A stretch of 10,451 nt of DNA, taken from positions 1 to 10,451 of the forward strand of contig JBOGWV010000138.1 in assembly GCA_050693975.1 (NCBI GenBank), read 5' to 3'. How positions within the stretch are numbered: the stretch's first letter is position 1; the number at the start of each line of letters is the position of its first letter. Below the pieces are notes generated by a model, which worked only from the letters and a program-made list of their open reading frames with translations, did no database searches and was not told the origin of the DNA. The translations under genes were made by a program, and so were the position numbers. Shown here piece by piece: positions 1 to 6,266 of this stretch. The stretch is from WHSV01 sp050693975 (GTDB taxonomy: Bacteria > Actinomycetota > CADDZG01 > WHSQ01).

Positions 1-512
1 GCTTCGGCGTTCGGGACGGCGCAGGTAGCTGCCAGCCCCAACGCGCAGAACGCCGCCGCTCCCACGATGAGCGTCAGAAAGAAGGCCGGAAACGTCTCGA
101 GGGGGATGTCCACACCGTAGAAGACGAGCCCGAAGAGGAGCACGATCACAACGAGGATCAGCGTGATGAAGGTCGCGTGCAGCACGCGCCCCGCGAGATA
201 GACCCAGCCCGGACAAGGCGTTCCCCGCACGCGTTTGAGAATTCCCTCGTCGCGCGAGAACGAGATGCCTATCGCGATATTGGTGAAGCACGCGGTGACC
301 ACCGAGAAGGAGAGGATGGCCGGGATGAAATAGGTCGTGCTTTCGATCTCCTCTCCCGTGGGCGAGGGGCTGGTTCCTCCTCCAAGCAGCGTCGAGAAGA
401 TGACGAGAAACAGCAGCGGGAAGGCGAACGTGAAGAAGGCGGCCGCGGGATTGCGCCAGAAGGCCTTGTTCTCGAAACGGGCCTGGCGCAGCACAAGTCC
501 CGGCCTGCTCAT
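1..512 (-). CDS. ABC-2 type transporter permease, partial (C-terminus beyond left edge)
   Basis: This is the membrane subunit of an ABC-2 exporter, partner of the ATPase encoded just upstream on the same strand. The first 170 codons are visible, from an ATG at 512-510, and the frame is still open at the window edge. Seen: a short cytoplasmic N-terminus, a hydrophobic segment at about residues 23-45, further ones near 61-85, 108-133 and 141-165, and a cytoplasmic stretch at about 86-107 (SRDEGILKRVRGTP) that matches the conserved ABC-2 loop 'R-E-G-L-K-R-R-T-P'. Families of this kind export drugs, lipids or polysaccharides; the substrate cannot be read from the sequence. The ATG overlaps the ATPase stop codon by four bases (ATGA), so translation is probably coupled and the two proteins made in balance. 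Confidence 0.9.
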   Translation of the reverse strand, partial: MSRPGLVLRQARFENKAFWRNPAAAFFTFAFPLLFLVIFSTLLGGGTSPSPTGEEIESTTYFIPAILSFSVVTACFTNIAIGISFSRDEGILKRVRGTPCPGWVYLAGRVLHATFITLILVVIVLLFGLVFYGVDIPLETFPAFFLTLIVGAAAFCALGLAATCAVPNAE

Positions 513-1447
513 CGGCGGCCCTCTCTTGCGAGCTGGAGGTAGACGTCCTCCAGGGTCGGGCGGGAGACGTCCAGGGACAGCAGGTCCAACTGGTTGTGGA
601 GGGCCCACCCGGTCAGCTCGTGCAGCAGACGCGTCGGCTTGTCCGTTTCCGCGACGAGCTTGTCGCCCGCCAGCGTAAATGACTGCATCAGCTCGGGAGT
701 GAGTTGCGGGCTGTTGCTCGGGAGTGAGAACGAGATGCGCGTTCCCGCGATGTCCCGGCCCCCTATGGCCCCCGGGGGGCCCTCCGCCACGATCCGTCCC
801 TTCACGATCACGGCCACGCGATCCGCCAGGTTCTGCGCCTCGTCCAGGTAGTGGGTGGTGAGGAGAATGGTTTTGCCGAGAGCCTGGAGGTTCCTGATCA
901 TCTGCCACGCGTTGCGCCGAGCGCCCGGGTCGAATCCGGTCGTCGGTTCGTCGAGGAACAGCAACTCAGGATCGCCCGCAAGTCCGAGCGCGACGTCGAG
1001 CCGGCGCTGTTGACCGCCGGACAGCCGTTTGATTCGCTCGTCGCGTTTCTCGGTGAGCCCAACCACCTCGATGACTTCGTCGACCGGCAGTGGGTTGGGG
1101 TAGTAGCCCCCGTAAAGTTCGACTACCTCGCGCACGGTGTAGAAACGATCGACGCTCGTTTCCTGAAGCACGATTCCGATCCGCTCTTTCAGGGATCGTT
1201 CTGCGCGCTGAGGATCGTGGCCGAGAACGTCGACGTCACCCGCGTCCCTCTTGCGATAGCCCTCGAGGATCTCAACCACAGTGGTCTTTCCGGCACCGTT
1301 CGGACCGAGCAACGCGAACACCTCTCCGGTGTCCACGTGTAGGTCGATGCCGCTCAGCGCCTCGACGCTCCTGTACGACTTCCGAAGCCCTCTGACGTCG
1401 ATCGCCCTTGACTTCACCGTCGCTGCGGGATCGTTCACGGCGTTCAT
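509..1447 (-). CDS. ABC transporter ATP-binding protein (DrrA/CcmA-like, exporter type)
   Basis: This is the cytoplasmic ATPase subunit, 312 aa, that powers the ABC-2 permease downstream. All nucleotide-binding motifs are present: Walker A GPNGAGKTT at residues 48-56, Q-loop Gln95, signature LSGGQ at 142-146, Walker B LLFLDE at 162-167, and switch His199 (TTHYLDEA). About 110 residues after the H-loop correspond to the accessory C-terminal region (DUF4162 type) usual in drug and lipid exporter ATPases. The open frame extends upstream to 1672, but that part lies antisense to the acyl-CoA dehydrogenase. The ATG at 1447 gives the normal family N-terminus, with the domain starting at AIDVRGLRKSY. 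There is no Shine-Dalgarno before this ATG; a -10-like TATGCT ends eight bases upstream, so a leaderless mRNA is likely. The substrate is unknown. Confidence 0.93.
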   Translation of the reverse strand: MNAVNDPAATVKSRAIDVRGLRKSYRSVEALSGIDLHVDTGEVFALLGPNGAGKTTVVEILEGYRKRDAGDVDVLGHDPQRAERSLKERIGIVLQETSVDRFYTVREVVELYGGYYPNPLPVDEVIEVVGLTEKRDERIKRLSGGQQRRLDVALGLAGDPELLFLDEPTTGFDPGARRNAWQMIRNLQALGKTILLTTHYLDEAQNLADRVAVIVKGRIVAEGPPGAIGGRDIAGTRISFSLPSNSPQLTPELMQSFTLAGDKLVAETDKPTRLLHELTGWALHNQLDLLSLDVSRPTLEDVYLQLAREGRR

Positions 1448-1471
1448 AGGGCGGGAGCATAAGCTACGGAA
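1448..1471. promoter_or_regulatory. 24-bp divergent intergenic region with overlapping -10-like hexamers (likely leaderless, bidirectional)
   Basis: The gap between the two divergent ATGs is only 24 bp. On the plus strand TAAGCT (1460-1465) ends six bases before the ATG at 1472. On the minus strand TATGCT (1461 down to 1456) ends eight bases before the ATG at 1447. The two hexamers share two bases within a near-symmetrical core, AGCATAAGCT. Both would place the transcription start at or next to the A of the ATG, and neither gene has a Shine-Dalgarno. No good -35 is visible on either strand. This is inferred from sequence alone. Confidence 0.5.
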
Positions 1472-3148
1472 ATGACGGACTTTCTGCAGACTGCGCCGGT
1501 CCTGCCGGACGCGTGGACCTCGGATCGGATTCTCAAGGAGGGCCTCGCCTTCCACCTTGGGGATGACCTGTTCGCAACCGCGCAACCCGAGCTCGCACGG
1601 CTCGGGCGCGTCGCCACCGAACCGGCCACGCTTGCACTGGCAGCGCGCGCCGAGCAGGAGCCTCCGGTCCACGTCGCCTACTCGCCGTGGGGCAAGCGCG
1701 TCGACGACATCGAGGTGTCCGACGCGTGGAAGACGCTGGGGCGAATCGGCGTGGAAGCCGGAGTCACCGCGCTTCCCTACGAGTCCTCTCCGTACGGGGA
1801 CAAGGCCAGGATCGTGTGGGCCGGCGTGCTATCGCTGTGGGGTCCTTCGTCCGCTCTCGCCTCGTGTCCGATCGCGATGACCGACGGAGCCGCTCGCACG
1901 CTGATGGCACACGGAGACGGCACCGAGAGCGACATCATCGACCGACTCACGACGCGCGACCCCGGCCGTGCCTGGACCAGCGGCCAGTGGATGACGGAAA
2001 CGGCAGGCGGCTCCGACGTCGGGCGCACCGGAACCGTGGCGCGCCGCGACGACCAGGGAACGTGGCGCCTCTACGGAACCAAGTGGTTCACCTCGGCGAC
2101 GACCTCGGAGATGGCCCTGACGCTTGCCAGGCTCGAGGGCGCGCCGGAGGGCTCGGCCGGGCTCGCTCTGTTCAGGGTTCATCGCTTTCTCGACGACGGA
2201 GATCGCAACGCCATCCTGGTCAGGCGCCTTAAAGACAAGTTGGGCACGCGCGCGCTGCCCACCGCCGAGCTCGAGTTGCAGGGGGCCATTGCTCAACCGG
2301 TGGGCGAGCCTGTGGCCGGGACCGGAGTCAAGCGCATCGCCACCATGCTGAACCTCACGCGCATCCACAACTCGCTCGGGGCGTCGAGTGCGCTCGGCCG
2401 GGGTCTCGCGTGGGCGCGCGCTTACGCCCGAGTGCGAGAGGTCTTCGGTCGCCCGCTTCACACGATGCCCGCCCACCTGTCCACGCTCACCGACCTGGCC
2501 GTGGACTACGCCGCGTCTCTTGCCCTGGTGCTCCGTTGTTGCGAGCTGACCGGACGCCTCGAGCATGGGCTCGCCACAACCGACGAGGTCGCGCTGCTCC
2601 GTGGTCTGACTCCGGTGACCAAACTGACAACCGCCCGATGGTCGATTGCGGGTGTCACCGAGGCGATGGAGGCCATCGGCGGGGTCGGCTACTGCGAGGA
2701 TTCCTCGATCCCCGCGCTGGTGCGCAACACTCACGTGATTCCGATTTGGGAGGGGACGACCAACGTCCTGTCCCTCGACGCCCTCCGGGCCGAACACAGG
2801 TCCAGCGCTCTTGCTGTGCTGCTCGGCGATGCCCGGTCTCTGGTAGAGGATCTCGCCGACGACCCCACGTCCGGCGAGACCGCGCGCTCGGTGCTCGAAG
2901 CGGTAGCGGAGCTTGCGAAACGATCGAACGAGACGGCCGACGACATGCAGCGCGCCCAGGCCGAAGCCAGGCCGCTTGCGCTGGGTATCGGTGCTACCTA
3001 CGCATGCGCGCGGTTGTGTCGCCAGGGTCACTGGGCAGCAGAGCGCGGCTCGCGCTTCACCTCGGCCGCGGCCGCCCGCCTTGCCGCGAGAGGCCTGGTT
3101 CCTCCGGCCGCCCCGGCGGACATCGATCTTGCGATGGAGGACTCGTAG
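1472..3148 (+). CDS. acyl-CoA dehydrogenase family protein, AidB-like
   Basis: This is a 558-aa FAD-dependent acyl-CoA dehydrogenase-fold protein, longer than the usual ~380-400 aa and in the range of the AidB/ACAD11-like branch. Seen: the flavin-binding signature WMTETAGGSDVG (residues 173-184), a second flavin-contact strand near KWFTS (204-208), the C-terminal helical motif REVFGRPL (322-329), and GGVGYCED (403-410). IWEGTTNV (425-432) supplies Glu427 at the position of the catalytic base. The WMTE..GGSDV and WEG..NV pattern is characteristic of AidB-like proteins, which bind DNA in E. coli and have weak isovaleryl-CoA dehydrogenase activity. About 120 residues follow the catalytic motif. 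No electron-transfer flavoprotein or other beta-oxidation gene is next to it, so the acyl substrate, or a DNA-protection role, cannot be decided here. The start follows the -10-like TAAGCT by six bases. Confidence 0.88.
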   Translation: MTDFLQTAPVLPDAWTSDRILKEGLAFHLGDDLFATAQPELARLGRVATEPATLALAARAEQEPPVHVAYSPWGKRVDDIEVSDAWKTLGRIGVEAGVTALPYESSPYGDKARIVWAGVLSLWGPSSALASCPIAMTDGAARTLMAHGDGTESDIIDRLTTRDPGRAWTSGQWMTETAGGSDVGRTGTVARRDDQGTWRLYGTKWFTSATTSEMALTLARLEGAPEGSAGLALFRVHRFLDDGDRNAILVRRLKDKLGTRALPTAELELQGAIAQPVGEPVAGTGVKRIATMLNLTRIHNSLGASSALGRGLAWARAYARVREVFGRPLHTMPAHLSTLTDLAVDYAASLALVLRCCELTGRLEHGLATTDEVALLRGLTPVTKLTTARWSIAGVTEAMEAIGGVGYCEDSSIPALVRNTHVIPIWEGTTNVLSLDALRAEHRSSALAVLLGDARSLVEDLADDPTSGETARSVLEAVAELAKRSNETADDMQRAQAEARPLALGIGATYACARLCRQGHWAAERGSRFTSAAAARLAARGLVPPAAPADIDLAMEDS

Positions 3149-3172
3149 TCCGCTAGCTCAATCCGATGTGCC

Positions 3173-3189
3173 GCGGGGTCCGAACCCGC
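3173..3189 (+). other. small GC-rich hairpin before the cupredoxin gene
   Basis: GCGGG (3173-3177) pairs with CCCGC (3185-3189) around a 7-base loop. It lies between the acyl-CoA dehydrogenase stop and the preferred cupredoxin start. No T-run follows, so it is not a convincing intrinsic terminator; it may be a weak leader structure or chance. Confidence 0.25.
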
Positions 3190-3192
3190 CTC

Positions 3193-3621
3193 ATGAACGC
3201 AAACAAATCTCAGACTCGAGTTCTCGTCACCGCGCTCCTGTTTTGCGTCGCGTGGCTGGGTGCGGCCTGCGGTGCCAATTCCGTGCAATCAAGAAGTGAC
3301 TCCCAAGCTTCAGGCGAGACCAACGGGGTGGTGCTGAGAGGTCTCGCATACACCCCCCCAACTATCGAGGTCGACGCAGGAACCGAGGTCACCTGGGTCA
3401 ACCAGGACGACGGAGTGGATCACACGGTTACGAGCGGGCAGCAGAAAGAGCAGGGCGTTCCCGGAGTGACCAAGGACAACAAGGCCCAACCCGACGGGAC
3501 CTTCGATAGAGCGCTGCCGGACCGGGGAGATGCCTTCTCGTTCACGTTCGACGAACCCGGCACCTACGCCTATTACTGCGAGATCCACGCCGCCATGACG
3601 GCCGAGGTGATCGTTCGCTAG
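3193..3621 (+). CDS. secreted cupredoxin lipoprotein (plastocyanin/amicyanin-like)
   Basis: This is a 142-aa type-1 (blue) copper protein exported as a lipoprotein. The N-terminus has a Lys/Arg-containing start, a hydrophobic core (VLVTALLFCVAWLG) and a lipobox-like GAAC with Cys26 as the lipidation site. The cupredoxin domain spans about residues 45-142. The predicted copper ligands are His77 (VDHTVTS), Cys129, His132 and Met135 (YYCEIHAAM). The C-x2-H-x2-M spacing is that of amicyanin-like proteins rather than the longer plastocyanin loop. A polar loop of about 35 residues (81-115) lies between the first His and the last strands. Such proteins shuttle electrons or hold copper outside the membrane. 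The ATG at 3193 gives a standard lipoprotein signal; an in-frame ATG at 3166 would add nine residues, and neither start has a Shine-Dalgarno. The neighbouring lipoprotein gene downstream suggests shared function. Confidence 0.9.
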   Translation: MNANKSQTRVLVTALLFCVAWLGAACGANSVQSRSDSQASGETNGVVLRGLAYTPPTIEVDAGTEVTWVNQDDGVDHTVTSGQQKEQGVPGVTKDNKAQPDGTFDRALPDRGDAFSFTFDEPGTYAYYCEIHAAMTAEVIVR

Positions 3622-3709
3622 TGCCCTCCCGGCGAGAAATCTTTGGGCGAATACATCCAAAGTGGTCGTTTGCTGCGAACCCCCCACAACACCCCCAAGC
3701 AACATTGCG

Positions 3710-3716
3710 AAAGGAG
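3710..3716 (+). promoter_or_regulatory. ribosome binding site of the duplicated lipoprotein gene
   Basis: AAAGGAG lies four bases before the ATG at 3721. It fixes that start in preference to an upstream in-frame ATG at 3643, whose extra 26 residues would spoil the signal peptide. I see no convincing -35/-10 pair in the 99-bp gap from 3622 to 3720. Confidence 0.75.
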
Positions 3717-3720
3717 TTTC

Positions 3721-5022
3721 ATGAGGACCAAGAAGTCTCTATCGCTGAGGCTAATCGGAGTCGTCCTCGCATTTGCGCTCGTGGGCGCGGCATGTGGTGG
3801 CGGTTCAGGCACCGACGAGGGTACCGACACCGGTGCACAGGATACCGACAGCAGCGAAGACTCGGGTATGGAAACACAAGAGGCGGGGGCGCCGAGCGTC
3901 GACACCGGCTCCGCAAAGCTTCGTCAGACGCTTACCGACCTACTCGACTCTCATGTCTATCTAGCCGGCATCGCCGTCGAGCAAGCCGTCCTCACGAAGG
4001 ACCCGAACTCACCGCAGTTCAAGGCTGCCGCGACAACACTCGACCAGAACTCGCAGGACCTCGCCGCTGCGATCGAGTCGGTCTACGGCGCCGAGGCCGG
4101 GGATGCGTTCCTCAAGCAGTGGAGAGCGCACATCGGCTTCTTCGTCGACTACACGATCGGCGGGCTGACCAACGATAAGAAGATGCAGCAGCAGGCTGCC
4201 AAAGACCTCGATGAATACCGCGCCGACTTCGGTGCCTTCATCGAGAAGGCGACCGGTGGAGAGCTCTCCGCTGACGCGACCGCCGACGCACTGCATATGC
4301 ACGTCGACAGCCTCATCGAGGCTATCGACGCGGTCATCGCCGGGGACGCCAAGGCTTTCGATGCGCTCTACGTGGCGGCGCACGAGCACATGCCGATGAC
4401 GGCAGCGGCTCTTGCGGGAGCCATCTCCGCGCAGATGCCGGACCAGTTCGACGGTGATCCCAACGCTCCGGCTTCCGAGCTGCAGTCCGGTCTGACGGAT
4501 CTTCTCGACAGCCACGTGTTCCTGGCGGGTATCGCCATCGAGCAGGCCGTCCTCACTAAGGACCCGAGCTCGCCGCAGTTCAAGGCTGCGGCGGCAACAC
4601 TCGACCAGAACTCGCAGGACCTAGCCGCTGCAATCGAGTCGGTCTACGGTCCCGAGGCCGGGGATGCGTTCCTCGAGCAGTGGAGAGCGCACATCGGATT
4701 CTTCGTCGACTACACCGTTGGTGGGCTGACGAAGGACAGCAAGATGCAGCAGCAGGCGGCTAAGGACCTCGATGAATACCGCGCCGACTTCGGTGCCTTC
4801 CTCGAGGAGGCGACCGGTGGAGAGCTTCCCGCCGACGCCACCGCCGAAGCACTGCAGATGCACGTGAACAGTCTCGTCGAGGCCGTGGACGCAGTCATTG
4901 CGGGCGATCCCAAGGTGTTCGACAAGCTGTACGCCGCTGCGAAAGAGCACATGCCGATGACCGCTTCGGCCCTGGCCGGCGCGATCGTTGCGCAGAACCC
5001 CAACGACATGTTCTCCGAGTAA
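3721..5022 (+). CDS. secreted lipoprotein with two tandem His/Met-containing helical domains, function unknown
   Basis: This is a 433-aa predicted lipoprotein that I cannot assign to a named family. It has a basic start (MRTKKSLSLR), a hydrophobic core and a lipobox-like GAAC with Cys25. An acidic Gly/Ser/Thr/Asp linker follows (about 26-66), then two copies of a domain of about 180 residues (67-253 and 254-433). Both copies look almost entirely alpha-helical. Conserved in both are His78/265 (LLDSH), His137/324 (WRAHIGFF), His194/381 (MHV), and His223/410 with Met224/411 and Met226/413 (EHMPM), spaced as if one His sits on each of four helices. His/Met on a helical bundle, export, and a copper-site lipoprotein directly upstream suggest metal or haem binding; this is inference. 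From memory, similar helical segments occur in Firmicutes proteins loosely annotated as copper amine oxidase-like. There are no cysteines beyond the lipobox. A strong terminator follows. Confidence 0.85.
   Translation: MRTKKSLSLRLIGVVLAFALVGAACGGGSGTDEGTDTGAQDTDSSEDSGMETQEAGAPSVDTGSAKLRQTLTDLLDSHVYLAGIAVEQAVLTKDPNSPQFKAAATTLDQNSQDLAAAIESVYGAEAGDAFLKQWRAHIGFFVDYTIGGLTNDKKMQQQAAKDLDEYRADFGAFIEKATGGELSADATADALHMHVDSLIEAIDAVIAGDAKAFDALYVAAHEHMPMTAAALAGAISAQMPDQFDGDPNAPASELQSGLTDLLDSHVFLAGIAIEQAVLTKDPSSPQFKAAAATLDQNSQDLAAAIESVYGPEAGDAFLEQWRAHIGFFVDYTVGGLTKDSKMQQQAAKDLDEYRADFGAFLEEATGGELPADATAEALQMHVNSLVEAVDAVIAGDPKVFDKLYAAAKEHMPMTASALAGAIVAQNPNDMFSE
3919..4479 (+). repeat. tandem intragenic repeat, copy 1 (187 codons)
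   Basis: The first of two in-frame copies, offset by 561 bp from the second. A hand alignment of 3970-4144 with 4531-4705 gives 13 mismatches in 175 bases, several of them silent. An exact 36-bp match exists between 4204-4239 and 4765-4800. The similarity at DNA level points to a recent duplication, or to gene conversion keeping the copies alike. Confidence 0.9.
4480..5019 (+). repeat. tandem intragenic repeat, copy 2 (180 codons)
   Basis: The second copy, slightly shorter because the inter-domain linker (about QFDGDPNAPASE at the end of copy 1) is replaced by a short C-terminal tail. The key His and Met are kept. His192 and His221 of copy 1 are replaced by Gln379 and Lys408, so those two are probably not essential ligands. 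Confidence 0.9.
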
Positions 5023-5045
5023 CACCGTCCAAAGGCGGCATACTG

Positions 5046-5073
5046 AAGGGGCGCCCGATCGGGCGCCCCTTTT
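5046..5073 (+). terminator. strong rho-independent terminator after the lipoprotein gene
   Basis: A perfect inverted repeat runs from 5046 to 5071: GGGGCGCCC pairs with GGGCGCCCC around a GATC loop, flanked by AA/TT pairs and followed by TTTT. It starts 24 bp after the lipoprotein stop. The T-run is on the plus-strand side only. It separates the lipoprotein transcript from the HD-GYP gene. Confidence 0.9.
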
Positions 5074-5101
5074 CTGCGGCGGAGAAGGCTGGGCGAGTTT
5101 G

Positions 5102-5105
5102 AGGA
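5102..5105 (+). promoter_or_regulatory. ribosome binding site of the HD-GYP gene
   Basis: AGGA sits eight bases before the GTG at 5114 and supports that start. A promoter would be expected between the terminator and this site (5074-5100), but I cannot point to a clear one. Confidence 0.5.
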
Positions 5106-5113
5106 TGAAATAG

Positions 5114-6205
5114 GTGGCGCACTCTGGAGACGACCTGCCCCGGATTCTTGTCGTGGACGACGAGGACGCGGTGCGACGACTTATCGCGCGCCTCTTGGAG
5201 CGAAGCGGCTACTCATGTGAGGTGGCGGGAGGCGCAGCCGAGGCCGAGGCGATGCTGGCCAAGGAGGAGTTCGACCTCCTGCTGACGGACATCGACATGC
5301 CCGGCCAGTCGGGACTTGATCTAATTCGCAACTCCTCGAACAAGTATCCGGAGCTTGCTACCGTCATGGTCACCGGACTGGACGACACCGCGCTGGCGAC
5401 CTCGGCGCTGGCGCTTGGGGCCTACGGCTACATCATCAAACCGTTCGAATCCAACGAGATCCTGATCAACGTCAACAACGCGTTGCTCCGTCGCTCGCTC
5501 GAGATCGAAAATCGTGGCCAGCAGCAGCGGCTGGAACAGATGGTCAAGGAGCGAACCGCCGAACTGTGGAACGCGATTCGCGACCTGGAGTCAACGCAAG
5601 AGGACCTTCGACGGTCGCGCGCCGAGACCGTTCGACGCCTCTCGATCGCGGCGGAGTTCCGCGACGACGAGACGGGCCGGCATATTCAACGCATGAGCCG
5701 GTACAGCGCGCTGCTGGCTCACAAATTGGGAGTGGACTCCGAACGAGGCGAACTCATCCGCATAGCGAGTCAGATGCACGACATCGGCAAGCTCGGAATC
5801 CCCGACAGCATCCTGCAGAAGCCCGGCGAGCTCACGCCCGAGGAAAGAGCGGTGATGCAGAGACATTGCGAGATCGGCTGGCGAATCCTGTCGGGTTCGA
5901 ACTCCGAACTGCTCGATCTGGCGGCCATCATCGCCCTCAGTCATCACGAGCGCATTGACGGTGCGGGATACCCGAATGGGTTGTCGGGTTCTGACATCCC
6001 TTTCGAGGGCCGCATCGTGGCGGTTGCCGACGTCTTCGACGCGCTCACCACCGACCGCGTTTACAGGAGCGCACTCCCTTTGGGGCAAGCGCTCGACATC
6101 ATGCGCGACGGCAAGGGCACTCATTTCGACGTCCAGGCGCTCGAAGCGTTCTTCGACGCACTCGACGATGTGATCCGCATTCACGAGGAGCTCGCAGACC
6201 GCTAG
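5114..6205 (+). CDS. response regulator with HD-GYP output domain (predicted cyclic-di-GMP phosphodiesterase)
   Basis: This is a 363-aa two-domain signalling protein. Residues 8-125 form a receiver (REC) domain with acidic pocket Asp15/Asp16, phospho-acceptor Asp59 (TDIDMPG), switch Thr87 and Lys109 (IKPFE). Residues about 127-178 form a charged heptad-like helix that probably makes a coiled-coil linker. Residues about 180-350 form an HD-GYP domain: Glu186 and His190 (DETGRH), the HD pair His222-Asp223 (MHDIGK), His277/His278, and GAGYP with the diagnostic Gly285-Tyr286-Pro287. HD-GYP proteins are metal-dependent phosphodiesterases that linearise cyclic-di-GMP (some act on cGAMP), and all main metal-binding positions look intact. 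The start is GTG after AGGA. No histidine kinase is nearby, so the partner kinase is elsewhere or outside the window. It may share a transcript with pncA, 61 bp downstream. Confidence 0.93.
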   Translation: MAHSGDDLPRILVVDDEDAVRRLIARLLERSGYSCEVAGGAAEAEAMLAKEEFDLLLTDIDMPGQSGLDLIRNSSNKYPELATVMVTGLDDTALATSALALGAYGYIIKPFESNEILINVNNALLRRSLEIENRGQQQRLEQMVKERTAELWNAIRDLESTQEDLRRSRAETVRRLSIAAEFRDDETGRHIQRMSRYSALLAHKLGVDSERGELIRIASQMHDIGKLGIPDSILQKPGELTPEERAVMQRHCEIGWRILSGSNSELLDLAAIIALSHHERIDGAGYPNGLSGSDIPFEGRIVAVADVFDALTTDRVYRSALPLGQALDIMRDGKGTHFDVQALEAFFDALDDVIRIHEELADR

Positions 6206-6214
6206 CGAGCCGGA

Positions 6215-6229
6215 ACCGCCTCGGGCGGT
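6215..6229 (+). other. small hairpin in the HD-GYP/pncA intergenic region
   Basis: ACCGCC (6215-6220) pairs with GGCGGT (6224-6229) around a TCG loop, ten bases after the HD-GYP stop. No T-run follows, so termination is doubtful. It precedes the Shine-Dalgarno-masking hairpin and could be part of the same leader structure or protect the upstream message. Confidence 0.45.
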
Positions 6230-6240
6230 GGGTCGTGAAA

Positions 6241-6264
6241 GACTCATCTCGCAGGAGGTGAGTC
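6241..6264 (+). promoter_or_regulatory. hairpin masking the pncA ribosome binding site
   Basis: Bases 6241-6250 (GACTCATCTC) pair with 6255-6264 (GAGGTGAGTC) in a continuous 10-bp stem, with one T-G wobble and a GCAG loop. The Shine-Dalgarno AGGAGGTGA (6253-6261) lies almost wholly in the loop and 3' arm, five bases before the GTG at 6267. The pairing is seen directly in the sequence. That it controls translation is inference. Confidence 0.6.
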
Positions 6265-6266
6265 AG

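Noticed and set aside
1448..1672. N-terminal extension of the ABC ATPase frame
   Set aside because: The extra 75 codons lie antisense to the acyl-CoA dehydrogenase and match no ATPase N-terminus; the ATG at 1447 gives the normal domain start.
1829..3031. Long minus-strand open frame (400 codons) inside the acyl-CoA dehydrogenase gene
   Set aside because: It is the antisense shadow of a clearly coding gene in GC-rich DNA; its translation has no recognisable domain.
3146..3192. tRNA-like fragment (T-arm-like hairpin and a TAGCTCAA string)
   Set aside because: The two parts are too close together, there is no anticodon arm or acceptor stem, and the loop lacks the TTC start of a T-loop; similarity is superficial.
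3643..3720. Upstream start for the duplicated lipoprotein
   Set aside because: It would add 26 residues ahead of a normal lipoprotein signal peptide, and the AAAGGAG site fixes the ATG at 3721.
3622..3720. Sigma-70-type promoter for the duplicated lipoprotein
   Set aside because: Candidate hexamers such as TTGCTG have no TANNNT partner at a suitable distance; the gene may be read through from the cupredoxin gene or use another sigma factor.
4009..5025. Two similar minus-strand open frames opposite the lipoprotein gene
   Set aside because: They resemble each other only because the sense gene is duplicated; there is no start signal or domain.
6228..6266. Upstream GTG start for pncA
   Set aside because: It has no ribosome site, the extra residues do not match the family, and the GTG at 6267 has an excellent Shine-Dalgarno.
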